The position numbers and the translations under genes were made by a program. Positions 49,412 through 61,384 of a stretch of 64,000 nucleotides of DNA are shown piece by piece. Source of the stretch: Turbatrix aceti (Eukaryota > Nematoda > Chromadorea > Rhabditida > Panagrolaimidae). Location: the NCBI GenBank assembly GCA_963969345.1, contig OZ017767.1, positions 682,001 to 746,000 on the forward strand, in the 5' to 3' direction. Numbering within the stretch: position 1 is the first letter of the stretch; each line of letters starts with the position of its first letter. The notes under the pieces are model-generated. The model had not been told where the DNA came from. It saw only the letters and a program-made list of their open reading frames with translations, and did not search any database.

Positions 49412-52400
49412 GTGACGGCTTGATAATCGATAATGATGAGGGTATCACGATGATGCATTTGTTTGTGTGTATGGCTTACTGTAGATCATTCAGAGCTGCC
49501 AAGTAGGGACCGATTTTTTGGTTCTGTGTTTGGCAATATTTCTCTTAAAAATACTTTGCCTGAAAAAAATAAAATTATGCAAAGTGGTCGTAAAAAGTGG
49601 AAAAAATTACGCGCGAACACGTAAAAAACAAAATAAAAATTGCAAGGTCAACCAAAAAAACATGTTTACTTTAATTTTTTTTTGAAAAACAAAAAATTTT
49701 TGATAATTATTTTCATTCGAGTGACACGAAAAATGTATGTATGTACATTTAACTTGTCCGGATGTGCCATCTGGTATGAATTTTTGTGCAGCTACTTACG
49801 CAAAACTTGTTACACTTTAAACTGTCGTAGGTTATTCAACGGTATTTATACTGCATCTGTTTCTGGGAAACGCATTTGAGTTTTATGGCAAAAAAAAAGA
49901 AAAAGGGGGAGGGACGAAAGAACTATGTATTTCTTTCAATTTGCAGAAAAAAAGATCATGCTTTTTTTGGTTGATGAAAAATGGATATAACATGTGTTTT
50001 TGAACAGGATTTTCAACCAGACCCCCCAAAAAATATAGTCTAGATCATAATGTCAAAAAACAGTTCAAAAAGTTTTACAGAAGTAAAGCGGTTCTCGAAA
50101 CGAAATTTTTTTTGGTGAATTTTTTGTTGATGGCCTATCATTTCATTTTTCTACCATTTTATGTTTTGAGGTTGCTTCGTCTAATATCTCAAAACATAAG
50201 CCAAAAACCATCTCATGACTTTCGAAAAGGATTAGACAACATGACAATCTATCAATGAACAAATTTATGGAACAACAAAGTTCAGTGCAGTCCGTGCAAC
50301 TAATTGTTTTTTTAAATCTTTTTTTTCACGCTTCACAAATGAGCAAAGCAGACAGACAAAACAAAAAAAGGAAGAAGAAGCAGTCAGGGTTCAGAAAGTT
50401 TGTTTGAATAAATCAGCGTGAATAAAAAGTAACTTGCCGGGGGGGAAACTTTGGTCCCGGCTCATTATATTTACAGTTAGTTAAAAAATGTACTTTTGGC
50501 ATTTTGAAAGAGAAAACAAAAAATTTATTATTTATAAGTCGAGAACAATGGCCTTCCTTATACACCTTCAAAATTGTACATAAAAGTTGTAAATGCTTTT
50601 TTTTACGTCAGCAACCGATAAAAATTTTGTAGTAGGTTTTTTTTATCAAGTCGAAGAAATGCGACCGTAACTCTGACTCCGAGCTTACGTACATAAAGTA
50701 CAATTTTCTTCCGACATTTGAAGCGCGCAAAACCCGCGGAAACGACAGGCCAGGCCGCTTTACAGTTCAAACAAAAGCGGCGAAAAATTAACTTTCGCTC
50801 GCTTTAAACTCGTCAAAAGAACGAAACTTGAGTTGTATGTAAGTTAGCAAAACATTGAAAATGCATTTTTAGGAGTACAAACCCTTCTCCTTCAGTGGCT
50901 TGGGGCAACCCTGTTGTGCACGGGCACGGGGTGTGGTCGGTGGCTATCGTACCTCGGCACCAAACCCAGAAAAAAAAAATAATTTTTGGAGATTTTGTTT
51001 TTTCGATCAAAAAGGTTTTTTAAAAGCACATCAATCGCTAGCTACATTATCATAGATTACGTCAGCGTCAGGCAAGGAAGGAAAAATGACGACAACTGAC
51101 CGATCCCACCGAAAAGAGCAGGCGGCATAAACTTTTTGATGATCGGTCAGTCACTTGCTAAATATAAGAAATCCTGTGTAGATCCATCGTAACTTTTACG
51201 CCTGCTTGCGGCCAGTCAAAAAAGAAAGAGAAAAATAAATCCTGCAGCAGTATACAGCAACTTTCTTCGCACATGCTAACAATAAAGGCACCGCACCGGC
51301 CGCTTGCAGACAAGACAAGTGTCTGCAACGACCACTGAGGCTGATGTATAATTGTTAGTATTACTTTTTCTCTATTTTTTCCATGCAAAAAAAAAGAAAG
51401 CATGATGGGGTTTTTTGTCGCCGAAATAATCTATTTATTACACTGGGGAGGTGATCACGTCGTGATCATCGTAGTATAGTGGGAAATACTTTTACTTATT
51501 TAAAAAAATGGACGCAATATACATTTTGCGGTTTTTAGAAATTTTTTTGGGTCGAAAAAATTGGCAAAATCGACAGAAATGACAGCAAAGCTTTTATTTT
51601 TTTGAAAAGTTCCGTCTTTATAAAAAAAATTCGATCGTACGTTGTAAAAGTAAAAAAATAAGTAGAAAACTAATTTTGAGGTAAAAAGCGCTTTGACCCG
51701 CATTGTCAAAGTTACTGTCAGTAAATATTTATAAAAGTTTTTTTGATAAATTTTAATATGAATAAAATTTGTAAAAAATGCTGTTTGGTTATTTTTAACA
51801 CTTCAGTTCCTTAAAAACAAATTATTACAAAATATTATTTATTTTCCCACTCATCATCCCCCTCCGCCAAAAAAAATCCCTCATTCAACGCAAAACCGTA
51901 CGAAAAATCGTAACTTCATCCAGATCACACGTCAGTGTAATAAATTAAATTGTTGACATCACCAGCCTTGTATCCACATGTTAAACGATGTATCAATTTC
52001 CAACAAAATCTCAAACAACGGGGAGAGCAAGAAAGGTTTTTTGAAATTCAATACCCCAAACTGCCACCCAGGCTGAACACAGAAAAAAACGTACAATTTA
52101 CATTTAACTCGTGTTACGGCATTGTATACATAAAAATAAAAATTTGACAATTTGCTAAGCAAATAAGCGATTATCTTCTTTTTTTGTCCCATTTGGACAT
52201 GTCCTGGCATTTTTTTTCAATGGCATAAAAAATTCAAACGCAATCAAGGAACGCCGTGACTTTGAGAAAACGTGTATGACTTTTTTTTCCCTGAAACCAA
52301 CAAAAATGCATATAAAGAAAAAAACGGTCAAACATCACGCACGACGACACCTTGGTTGGAATATAATTTTATGGGCTCGATTAACTAAACAGTCATCGCC

Positions 52401-54706
52401 AAAGATGATTTGGATATTAAATAAATTATTATGGACGTCATTAAACAGGGGTGGAATAATTTTTTTCCTGGCATGCGTGAGACCAGGTATATATTATATT
52501 ATACAGCGAAAAAGCCAGAATGAGCCATATTTTTTGCATTTGACTCTTTTTTGATGCAGAATAAAAAATAGAGATGTCCATATCACACCTGACTTGAAGT
52601 GGGGGGGATGAGAGTTTTTTTTGTTTCAAGCTTCAATTAATTAAAGACGATTGGTGCAGAACATGCTAGCAAACGAGAAATTAAATTAAGACAATTAATT
52701 AAACAAAATTAATTTTTTTTTGCAACTGAAAACTAAATTTTGGGTCCAAAAAAATTGGGCAGAAACAAACCACATAAAATGATGAGTGTCTGAAAATGTT
52801 GAGATGAATTAAAAAATCGGGCATAATAAAATTTTACTAAAATGATAAAACCAATATGTTCGCTGTTTTTTCGCGAACAAAAAAACAACTACTTGCCTAT
52901 CCTAGAGTTGAAAAGCCGACAACTTTCCAAGGCGTGCCCTGTAATTTACTGGAATATTAAGGAAAAAAGTGCAAAAAAATATTTAATTTCGAAACAAAAT
53001 GACGAATTTTTTATGTTTCCAATTAAAAAATATCAGTTTTTTGTAAAAAAGCGGTTTTCAAGCCTTAAAAACAATTTGAGCAGTGATATGTTTGTTTTTT
53101 CTAAAACTGATATTCAAATGGGGGAACTGAACTGGCACAAATTTGATTCTATTCGAATGTCCGTTCTTTGGTTCCGAGTTCTTTTTTGAAAATTTGTTTA
53201 CAAATTATTTTCCATATAAAAAAATATCTATCTACATAAAAAAAAGGTAAAACATTCACCGTATTTTGCAAAAAAATAAAAGAAAACATCGGCGCTCACA
53301 TGAATGAACAAATTCCCGGGTTTTTAATGACACCCGAACACGAGTTTCGAGAATTCGTTCGGTTTGAGAGTAATATACACAGTCCAATGCACTATTGTTT
53401 TTAACAGAGACAAATTGTTGTCTTCGAGTTATAATTGCACACCAGACGGGACACGTAAACACTTGATCCGGAACTCAATCCGTCAAGAAACAGGGCGTGA
53501 CAACTGTGTGGTGGTGATGTGGCAGTGACATCCGGTTTTTTGAGGCACTTAATCACGCTGATCTTCTTTTTTTTTATCACTCGGTGATTTTGTATTTTGA
53601 CCTGACCAATTGATGACAAAATATTTGGCAGATTTTTTTCATCCAATACGAATTTCTATTTGAACGCAAAAAAATGGTTTCAAAAGTAGCAAATTTTTTT
53701 TACTTCCGATGCGGATTTTGTTTACGATTAGTTTACTAAAAGTTTAAAAAATTGCGATAAGTACAAAGTTCAAACAACATTTATTTATCATTTATAGATT
53801 TTGCGTTGGCTACACGAAGGTACGAAGATCTCAGGTAACAAGTGTAAAAATAAAGTTGTAAGCACCATTGTTTTTTTTCAAACCCCCGCGGCTCATGTCA
53901 ATCATCCAAGCTCTCAATGTGATCTTGATCTTTTCAAAAATCAAGATCGGTTCCTGAATTCGTATATAGAATGTCAGAAAAAATCATTTTACGTGACTTA
54001 GCGAAATTTTTGTTCCATTTTCAATTTTATTTTTTCCGAGAATAAAATAAAATTGAGTTCTCGGTCATAACCACCAATATTTATTGCTTTTATCCGGATG
54101 ACAAAGAGAATTATTCAAGCAATGAAAAAACAAATAAATTATCCAGGAGTTTTCGACGACCATGAAATAATGCTTGCTCGATCAGCACCAACTTGTAAAA
54201 ACATTTAGAAAGTGTAAAAAAATTTCCTAAATTGGTTACAACTTGTAAAGACACTTTTTGGGCCTTCAATAGTTTTCCGGAAACTTTAAAATTATCCGGA
54301 GTGGAAACGCGCATGTTTTTGGATTTCAAAAAACAATCTTTAAAAAGATTCTGTCAAAAAAGATTTCGGTGTCTGGCCGTGCGGTTTGATTGATCAGATG
54401 AGTTCCGTAACGCCGAAAATCACCGTCAATTGAAAACCCTTCTACTGGGATAAAAATAGCCCTCGCCGTCACCAAGTGAACGTTTGCCATTAATAAAAAC
54501 TCTCCGCCATCGCCCAGCACTTGGCTCTCCTCATCCTGTCGGATCGCACGTCTTTCCTACGTCAACAAGTGACTCAGTCGCCAATCTTGTTTTATTCCAG
54601 AAAAAAACAAAAAAAGTTGACAACTGCCGTTTGCAATAATATCGGGCCCGCCTCTTCTTTCCTCGAGTCCGTGGGGTGGTGCAGCCGACGTACATCAAAA
54701 ATCAAA
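49412..54706. other. gene-poor AT-rich stretch
   Basis: About 5.3 kb with no convincing gene on either strand. It is full of A/T homopolymers and stop codons. The longest frame (52842-53189, 115 codons, +) is Lys/Phe/Asn-rich as expected from base composition alone and has no motif. A short inverted repeat occurs at 51095-51151 and a near-palindrome GATCACGTCGTGATC at about 51453-51467. Confidence 0.5.
51095..51151. repeat. 11-bp perfect inverted repeat with 35-nt loop
   Basis: ACTGACCGATC (51095-51105) and GATCGGTCAGT (51141-51151) are exact reverse complements. A hairpin RNA or a paired protein-binding site is possible; nothing else supports either. Confidence 0.55.
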
Positions 54707-56616
54707 TCATTTTGGGCCGTATGACCCCAGACGAGTCGGGTCCTGACTGGGGTAATAGACCTGTCCGGAAGCGCTGGGAGCGTCGACGTTCCTCGGGGCG
54801 ACAGACGGGACCACAAATCGGGGGACCTTGGGTGCGGATGACGAAGCAGGGGCGTCCTGGCCCTCGCCGGCCTCCTCGGCGGTGATGACCTCAGCGTGGG
54901 GCCGTTTGGCCCCCGCAAAGGCAGAGGAGGGTCCGGCGACGCCGCTCGGCACAGGCAGCGAGCCCGGCAGGTGCGGCAACGGCTTGAAGGTGCGTTTTTC
55001 AACCTCCGTCGCCTCGACACGGGACTGGCCCTGCGGACGACCCCATCGGATGCTCAGTTTTTGACCGTTGACCACAGCCTGGTTGAACGATCTCTCAGCC
55101 GCCAGTTCAGCGCCTTCACGGGTCAAAAAGTCGATGAAAGCGCAGAACTTATGGGGGAGGACGTGGATTTGCCGGATTTCACCAAACTGATAAAAATGGT
55201 TCCTAAAAACCCAAAATGACAAAAAAATAAAATATTTACTTTCCAGTGATAAAAACTGACCTCAAATCTTGCTCAGTAACGACGAGTTCTCCGGCACAAC
55301 CGAGATTGCCGACGTAAAGCGTGGTAATGCTCTGGTCTGACGGAACGATGAGCTTGGGCACAGCCTTGGCACGTGCGAGAAGCTTCTCGGCGACGGGATC
55401 ATTCGTTCCATAGAAACGGTCCTTAATATTCTGCAGCGACAGTTTATCGTCTGCAGGCTTCGGCGTTTCGTGCCTGAAAGGAAGAAGAATGTGCAAAGTT
55501 ATTTAAAATTGATGGCCTAACGCATGCCTAAACTGGGAGATAGGAATGAGAACTACAAGGAAAAATGAGTGGCTTTTAGGGGGGAAAGTACAAAAAACGC
55601 TCAAGTTTGACCAAAAATGGATGAAAATCATTGGAAAAAGAAAAATTTGAAACAAAACGGTCAAAATTACGATACTTGCCGGAAAAAAAGTTGACAAAAA
55701 ATATGAAAACTGGGAGAACGCAATGATCGTTATCCTAAGCATCTGTCTAAAGTTACGATAAAAACGAGCCCAAAATCTAAGTTCAAAAACGGCGGACACC
55801 TCCTAAATCTATAAAAACCACATTAATGGTTACAAATTGGTCGTTTTAATTCGTATCCCTCTCAAATTTCTAATAATAACCAAAAACTCACCGATAAGGA
55901 CACTCATCGCCGCGCTTGCACTCTCCTTTGACGAAGAAGGAACAAATATGAGGCGCATTCCTGGCATAGTAAGGTTCACCCTTTCCACGCGTCGCAGCAA
56001 GCTTCATGAGCATCTCATTGTTCCCAGAATTCGGGATAATCGCCAGCTGACCGTAGGGCGACGTTCCATCGGTTTCTGCGAGTGCACGTTCGGCATTTTG
56101 GACGAAAAAGTCCCGATTCGCGCCTTGTGTCGGGAATTTCTCCTTGATAGCCAGGGCCTGGTCTCGGACTTGAACTGGGAGTCCTAGAAAGAAAAAAAAA
56201 TCTCAAAAAATGAATAAAAAACTCCGAAAAAACACAAACCGTATTCCAAATCAAGGAGGCAAGTCTGGCAGACGTTCTTCATCTTCGCGCAGGTCTGGCA
56301 AACTTCAGTCTTCTTGAAACGAGCCCCACGGCCTGGACACCAGCGAAACGAGGTGAAGGGACGGTTGCAAACCTTGCATTCATCGCCGTACTTGTTTTTT
56401 TGCTGCAAAAAACGATCAATTAACCCGAACCAGCAAAAAGCGGAAACACTCACCATTCGTAGGTAAGGATTCGGTCCTAGGCATGTTTCGCAGAGAATCG
56501 GGAAATCCTGAAAGCAAAAATGCGCCGTCAACAAAAGTTATAAAATAAAAACAAAAAAAACGAAAACATACACCATCTTCCCACTTTTTGCGGTTATACA
56601 GGGCGTCTTTAGACAT
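54707..56616 (-). CDS. RBM22: RBM22 (yeast Ecm2/Slt11-like) spliceosomal RNA-binding protein
   Basis: Component of the activated spliceosome that contacts the U6 internal loop and the pre-mRNA near the catalytic centre. Six exons on the minus strand: 56616-56572, 56507-56454, 56402-56240, 56183-55892, 55473-55261, 55202-54707 (420 residues, the same as human RBM22). The N-terminal zinc part has [26 protein letters not shown] and [18 protein letters not shown]. The CCCH finger is [19 protein letters not shown]. The RRM has TTLYVGNLG (RNP2) and [15 protein letters not shown] (RNP1), then WGRPQ. The C-terminal tail is Pro/Ala-rich. The exon 1 donor was set at GGT|GTATGT because the alternative one codon earlier breaks the DFPILC frame. 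POLR1C lies upstream in the same orientation. Confidence 0.96.
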
Positions 56617-57276
56617 GTCGTCGTTTAAGGATCAAATCGATGAGGTATCAAAAGCCCGATTCAAGTTGACAACAACACAAACAAGGAAACAACAAAGAAA
56701 AACGTAGTTGATAGATGAATTGCGCAAAACTCTTGTTGACTTCGCAAAAAAAGCAGAGCAATTTTCGCGCCGAGAGTTGCTGAATTGTGCAATGCGCGAT
56801 TTTTGGAATGCGCATTTCTCTTCGGCAAAGTATTTAGCTGATGGGTATTTTGTGCTAGACACGTATCAAACAATTTGGAACAAATATTTTTATGCTAGTT
56901 CACAAAAAAATCTAATAACACCAAATTTTGAATTACGATAACGACAACGCGGTTCCGAAACGAAATTCTCTTTTCGATTCGAGTGCGAAATGCTTTGATT
57001 TTTTTCCTTTTTTTGGTTCGTTTCAAGATCGATCGCTTCGTTAGATCAGATCAGACCGAGACAGAAACTCTCGTTGTCACAACTCTGATACAAATTAGCA
57101 TATTTACCGTATTTTTCACCAAAGTTGGAAACTTGGATTTTCGTTGTCGGTACCATGAATGTAATGTATAAATGTATAGTTAATGTAGAATTCGCAAGAT
57201 TGGTTCGGTGCAACGTTATTTCAAATCAAAATTTAACAAACTCAACAAAATTTCAAAATCAAAAACATCCACAAAA
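56617..57276. other. spacer between POLR1C and RBM22
   Basis: 660 bp with no gene seen; includes the RBM22 5' region and POLR1C 3' UTR. Too long for a typical nematode operon gap, though a large gap cannot rule one out. Confidence 0.4.
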
Positions 57277-59143
57277 TCATTTAGGAATAGTTTTCTGCAG
57301 CGCGATTCTAAACTTCTTGATCTTGTCCACCATGATGTTGCACGCCTCGACGGCAATTTCGTGGGCTTTGTACTGTCCGACGGACTCCACGGTGAAGATA
57401 AAGTGGTTTTTCTTGCGTCGAATTTCCACGTCATCCTTGAGTTCGTCGTAGCGGAAGACATTTCGACTCAGGCTGTCGATGCGCGAGTTGGCAACGTAAG
57501 CGGCGCCGTCGTCGTCGATTTCGATGACGCCCTTGCTGAAGGACTGCTGGAGGAGAGCGGCTTCGTCGCCCTCGAAGCGACGCTTGAGCACGATGTCCGG
57601 CAGCAGGCGGTAGGAAGCCGTTCCGACGGGACTGAACTTGGCGTGGTCCCGACCGAGGCCCTTGACGCAGTGGATGAGCGCTTCGATCTCCTGGCCGTGG
57701 CGCATCTTGAGCACGACGATGTCGTCGTGAACCATGTGGGGCGGATTGTCGGCAAAGAGGTCGGCTTGGTTGCCGGCGGGGATCCATTCAAAGGCAGACG
57801 AACGAACGACTCCGTTTTCGTAGTGGTCGTTGATGTCTTTGGTGTTTTCCGGGATGACTTTTTTCTTGTGGCATTTGGCCTAAAAAACATCGTAATTTTA
57901 CCGTTTTTTTGCATAAAACTAAATTTTAGGCCAAAAATAACCGATTGTAATAGTTACGATCAAGATCAATTTTTCAAACTTGAATGAAAAAAATTCGTTG
58001 CCAAGCAAACAAGGGATTGGATTCAAAAAGTAACTTTCCATAATTTATCCCCCAAGGGGGATTGGGCCGCTCTCGACGACAAGTGCCATGTCGAGCCGAC
58101 CCTTGGAGGGGGAGAAGCAAGCTTCTGCACACCCTCCGGGGTTCCAAAAATTCATTAACTTCCAGGAATCCATGGATTCCATATCGGGAGTTAAACCGAT
58201 AAGAACAGATACTACACAATTGATCTTAGCCAAGAGGCCGAGAAGCGATACCGGATTAATCCTGAGGCCATGTTTTATGCCCCCGGCACGCGGTGCCTTG
58301 TGTGAAGCCAGACATAGTGCAGAGAAACCAGAGAAAATGCTCTTTCTGCGATTTCGTGGTAAGAGTGCATGGACTGTTTTTCCGGATGCATGCAGCGGCA
58401 AAAATATGAGTCAGGCAGGTATACTTTTTCATCCAACAATTACTACTTTTCACAGAACAAGCTTTTCCTTTGCATATTTTTTTATAAAAAAACGTAAAAA
58501 AAAAAATTTTACGTTTTTTTTTATAAAAAAACGTAAAATAAAATTTTTCCTCCCGATCAAAAATCTCACTGACCTTGACCTGAAAGACCAAATGCTGTTT
58601 CTCATCGGGTTCAGGAACCTCGTCGATGTCAATGTTATCAGCGTTGACCTCCTTCACCGGATTGTCGGGAAAGTTGAATTGCCGAGCATCCGCGCACACC
58701 GGCAAAAGACCGAGTCGATGGCAGAGAACTTCGTCCTGGAAGACGGTGTCGTTCTGGAAGAGGTAAATCTTTTCGAAAGCCATTGTTGGTACTTCGGCAA
58801 TCATGATGCGTCGAATCGTATTCGCAATTGCAGCTTCGACGTTGACGAGGTCGAATTCGATGGTGTTGTTCTCCGAATCCTCATTGATGACCTCAACCGA
58901 AATTTGATCAAGATACTTTTTGAAGTCAGACTTGATCAGAGGCGCGTCGTAGGTCTAAAAAACAATTTTACACCCATAGAATCGAAAAATTGGAAAAAAA
59001 ATTATTACGTTTTGGACAAAACTGTCTCCGACGATTTCGAATTCGGGATTCTCGTCGGTGGACTGACGAGGCCGTTGACGGACGTCGCCCTTAGGGCCCG
59101 ACGTGTCCATGGGTTCCGTTTTTACTGCTCTAGTACGCGCCAT
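57277..59143 (-). CDS. POLR1C: POLR1C (RPAC1/AC40), shared subunit of RNA polymerases I and III
   Basis: Alpha-like assembly subunit that pairs with POLR1D/AC19 in RNA polymerases I and III in the nucleus. Three exons on the minus strand: 59143-59009, 58954-58574, 57879-57277 (372 residues; human is 346). An N-terminal extension carries AVKTEPMDTSGP, a possible SUMO site (VKTE). Family segments are VEAAIANTIRRIMIAEVPTM, IYLFQNDTVFQDEVLCHRLG, LVFQVK, EWIPAGNQADLF, GQEIEALIHCVKGLGRDHAK, SPVGTASYRLLPDI and HFIFTVESVGQ. Intron 2 (58573-57880, 694 nt) contains a U2 snRNA gene on the same strand, so splicing of this intron and U2 production come from overlapping DNA. The start is the first ATG and is preceded by TTTTATTGG. 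Confidence 0.95.
58057..58249 (-). ncRNA. U2 spliceosomal snRNA
   Basis: The 5' end ATCGCTTCTCGGCC is the classical U2 start, followed by GGCTAAGATCAA and the branch-point recognition element GTGTAGTATCTGTTC. An Sm site (AATTTTTGGAA) is at about 58138-58148, followed by two GC-rich stem-loops; the last hairpin pairs GCTCGACA with TGTCGTCGAG. The 3' end is set near GGCCCAATCCCC by comparison with the usual length (about 190 nt). It sits inside intron 2 of POLR1C in the same orientation. All functional elements are intact. Whether it has its own snRNA promoter cannot be judged. Confidence 0.93.
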
Positions 59144-59634
59144 ATTTTATTGGCCTGCAAATAAAAAAATTGGGGTTATTTACAGGTTTCGCTGTAAAAA
59201 TAGTTTGTAGTTTCGAGAGTACAATATATTAGACAGAAACGGTGTCACCAAAAAAAATTGTGGGCAAAAATACAAAACTAGGAAAAAGATACAAAACTCG
59301 TCAAAGCGAAAGTTGTTTTTTTTTTCGTTTCGAGACCAAAATCCGCCGTTTTGTTCCATTTTCTGTACTTTCTGCTAATTTTTCGCATAATTTAGTTCAT
59401 TCAATGTATTTTACAAATTCCATTATTAAAACCAAAAAAGTAAGTCAAATCCGAAAAAAAACGGATTTCACATTGATCAAATCCAATAATGCAACCATAA
59501 TTTATTTCACATTTTCCAAGCAACCAAATTACCTAACAAAAATAAATAATAAGCGAAGAATTAAAAAACAAGAGTGAAGGCAATAGTGAATGAATTCAAA
59601 ATGATGTGTAAATAATAAATAAATTATCCCCTCA
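59144..59634. other. spacer between ALG5 and POLR1C
   Basis: 491 bp, AT-rich, no gene seen. An AATAAATAAAT-type signal near 59612-59625 is read rightward and is not placed for ALG5. Confidence 0.4.
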
Positions 59635-60991
59635 TTATTCCTGTTTCAAAGGTTGAATACTATCAATATGTTGGTCAGACCAAATACCAGAAGTATACCG
59701 GAACCATATCAGTAGAATGTCTCTACCCATCTGAATCCATGATATGATAGGTGTCACTTTGGAACCCGGTATCTCAGTCCATTGAACACCGACTTCGGCA
59801 ATGGCCATGTTGGCACGTTCCGCTAGGTAGAGGAGTTCGACGTCGAAGGCCCAGCGCTCGATGTGCAGGCGGGAAAAAAGCTAAAAAGAGAGAAGTAAAA
59901 AATGATTTTTTATGCCCAAAAAACTCACAATAGCAGCAGCAGACCTTGAAAACAGCTTGAATCCACACTGGGTGTCCCGAACGCTTTTGACCGTAAACAA
60001 GTAAACAATAACGTGAAATCCCTTCATCAGGATAGTCCTGAACAAAGACCTCGTCGCTTTTGACTCTTCTTCAAGGTGAGCACGCGATCCAACAGCCAGC
60101 GCTGGAAAATCAGCTTCAAAATACTCGCCATCCGAGCAACAGTCTCGAAGCGAAGTCTCCAGTTTTCCAAAATCGGTGAACTCGGTCGCGCCATCGGCAT
60201 CGACGAACAGGATCATCTGCCCACGGGCAACACAGACACCGCTCCGAACAGCGCCACCTTTTCCGACGTTTTCGGGCAGTTTGAGAACGTGCAGACTGCC
60301 AGATAGGGATTCTATGGACTTCTGGAACCCATGAGCGATGTTCGAGGTTTCATCGCTGCTGCCATCGTCGACGACTATGATTTCGAAGGTGAATTCACTG
60401 CTTTCGGATGCCCGGGTGTTGAGGTAGGTGATCGCGCGTTCCAGCATGATGGGGAGACGTTCCTGAATAAAAAAACCGTCAAAATTATTGAAAAATGCAA
60501 GAAAATTAACCACAAAGGACAAAAATGATCGTAAACTGTCAATTCTTATAAAAACAACCGTAAACATTTTCCGGGGTAACCACAAAACAACTTTATAAAA
60601 CAACTTATTTTTGAGTCAATCGTAAATCAACTTATTTTTTTTTAAAGCAACATAAACAACTGTAAAAAAATTTAGGCCACTGTTTCTCCTTTCCCAAAAC
60701 GCCACCAACCTCTTCATTCATCGCAGGAACAATGACCGACAGGTACAACTCGGCTTCGGTGTGAGTAACGCCATCGTCAGTCGTGGGAGTGAAAAGCTTG
60801 GGAAATTTGACGTTTTCAATGCCACTCGGATCGTATTCCAGGCGATCTTGCAGAAAATCACGTTTTGTTCGCCTCGGGAACGGTGTTATCACCGATAGCC
60901 TAAATTTTACAATCACATCGTGCAAATAGATGGCAAAAAAACTTACAAAAAGAACGCCAAAACAAAGAGTGATCCAGGAATAGCGCCACAT
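59635..60991 (-). CDS. ALG5: ALG5, dolichyl-phosphate beta-glucosyltransferase
   Basis: ER-membrane GT2 family enzyme that moves glucose from UDP-glucose to dolichyl phosphate, giving the donor for the last glucoses of the N-glycan precursor. Three exons on the minus strand: 60991-60710, 60462-59929, 59880-59635 (353 residues, phase 0 joins). The N-terminal helix is WITLCFGVLFVSFFAIYL. The catalytic part has LSVIVPAMNEEERLPIML, FEIIVVDDGSSDETS, LPENVGKGGAVRSG, LFVDADGATEF (DxD-type metal site), VGSRAHLEEESKATRS, VRDTQCGFKLFSR, RLHIERWAFDVELLYLAE and QWTEIPGSKVTP. A GTAAGT inside the first helix codons is not used as a donor, because splicing there would break the frame. It starts 394 bp from the divergent gene to the right. 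Confidence 0.95.
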
Positions 60992-61384
60992 AGGAGAATC
61001 AGTGGCAGTGATGTTGTCGTCAGCATGGTAGCTATTAGCTGGCTAGTAGTGACACTTGCGCGTGTTGATCAAAGCAGACACCTAACAGCTGCCAACAGGA
61101 CACAATTTACGATACGGTTCTCATGAATGAATGGAATGGGAAGGAAAAAGAGAAACCAACAAGCTGCAAGCTGTCAAAAAAGGTGAATAAACGAACGATT
61201 GACGAGTCTTGAAGCGATCAAATTCAACGCGACTCAAAAAAATATTTTTCTTGGCAAAGTGTGCCAGGTCCCTCCAAGCTATTCGCGCCCTTTGTTTTTT
61301 GTGCAACGACTGATTTTTTTTCGGTGGTGCAATTCGTCACCATTTTTTCTCTCCCATCTAATTTCTGATTTTCTGGACTGATAC
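60992..61384. promoter_or_regulatory. shared 5' region of ALG5 and the rightward gene
   Basis: 393 bp between two divergent start codons, so both promoters must lie here or overlap. No TATA box is obvious on either side. Confidence 0.45.

Noticed and set aside
52842..53189. 115-codon + strand open frame in the gene-poor stretch
   Set aside because: Composition (Lys, Phe, Asn, Ile) is that of AT-rich random DNA; no signal, domain or splice context supports it.
57208..57987. 259-codon + strand open frame opposite POLR1C
   Set aside because: It is a mirror of the GC-rich POLR1C exon 3, without motif or start context.
60890..60950. An intron in the first ALG5 exon (GTAAGT at 60946, TTTAG at about 60903)
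   Set aside because: Splicing there gives a phase that breaks the downstream frame, whereas reading through completes the N-terminal membrane helix.
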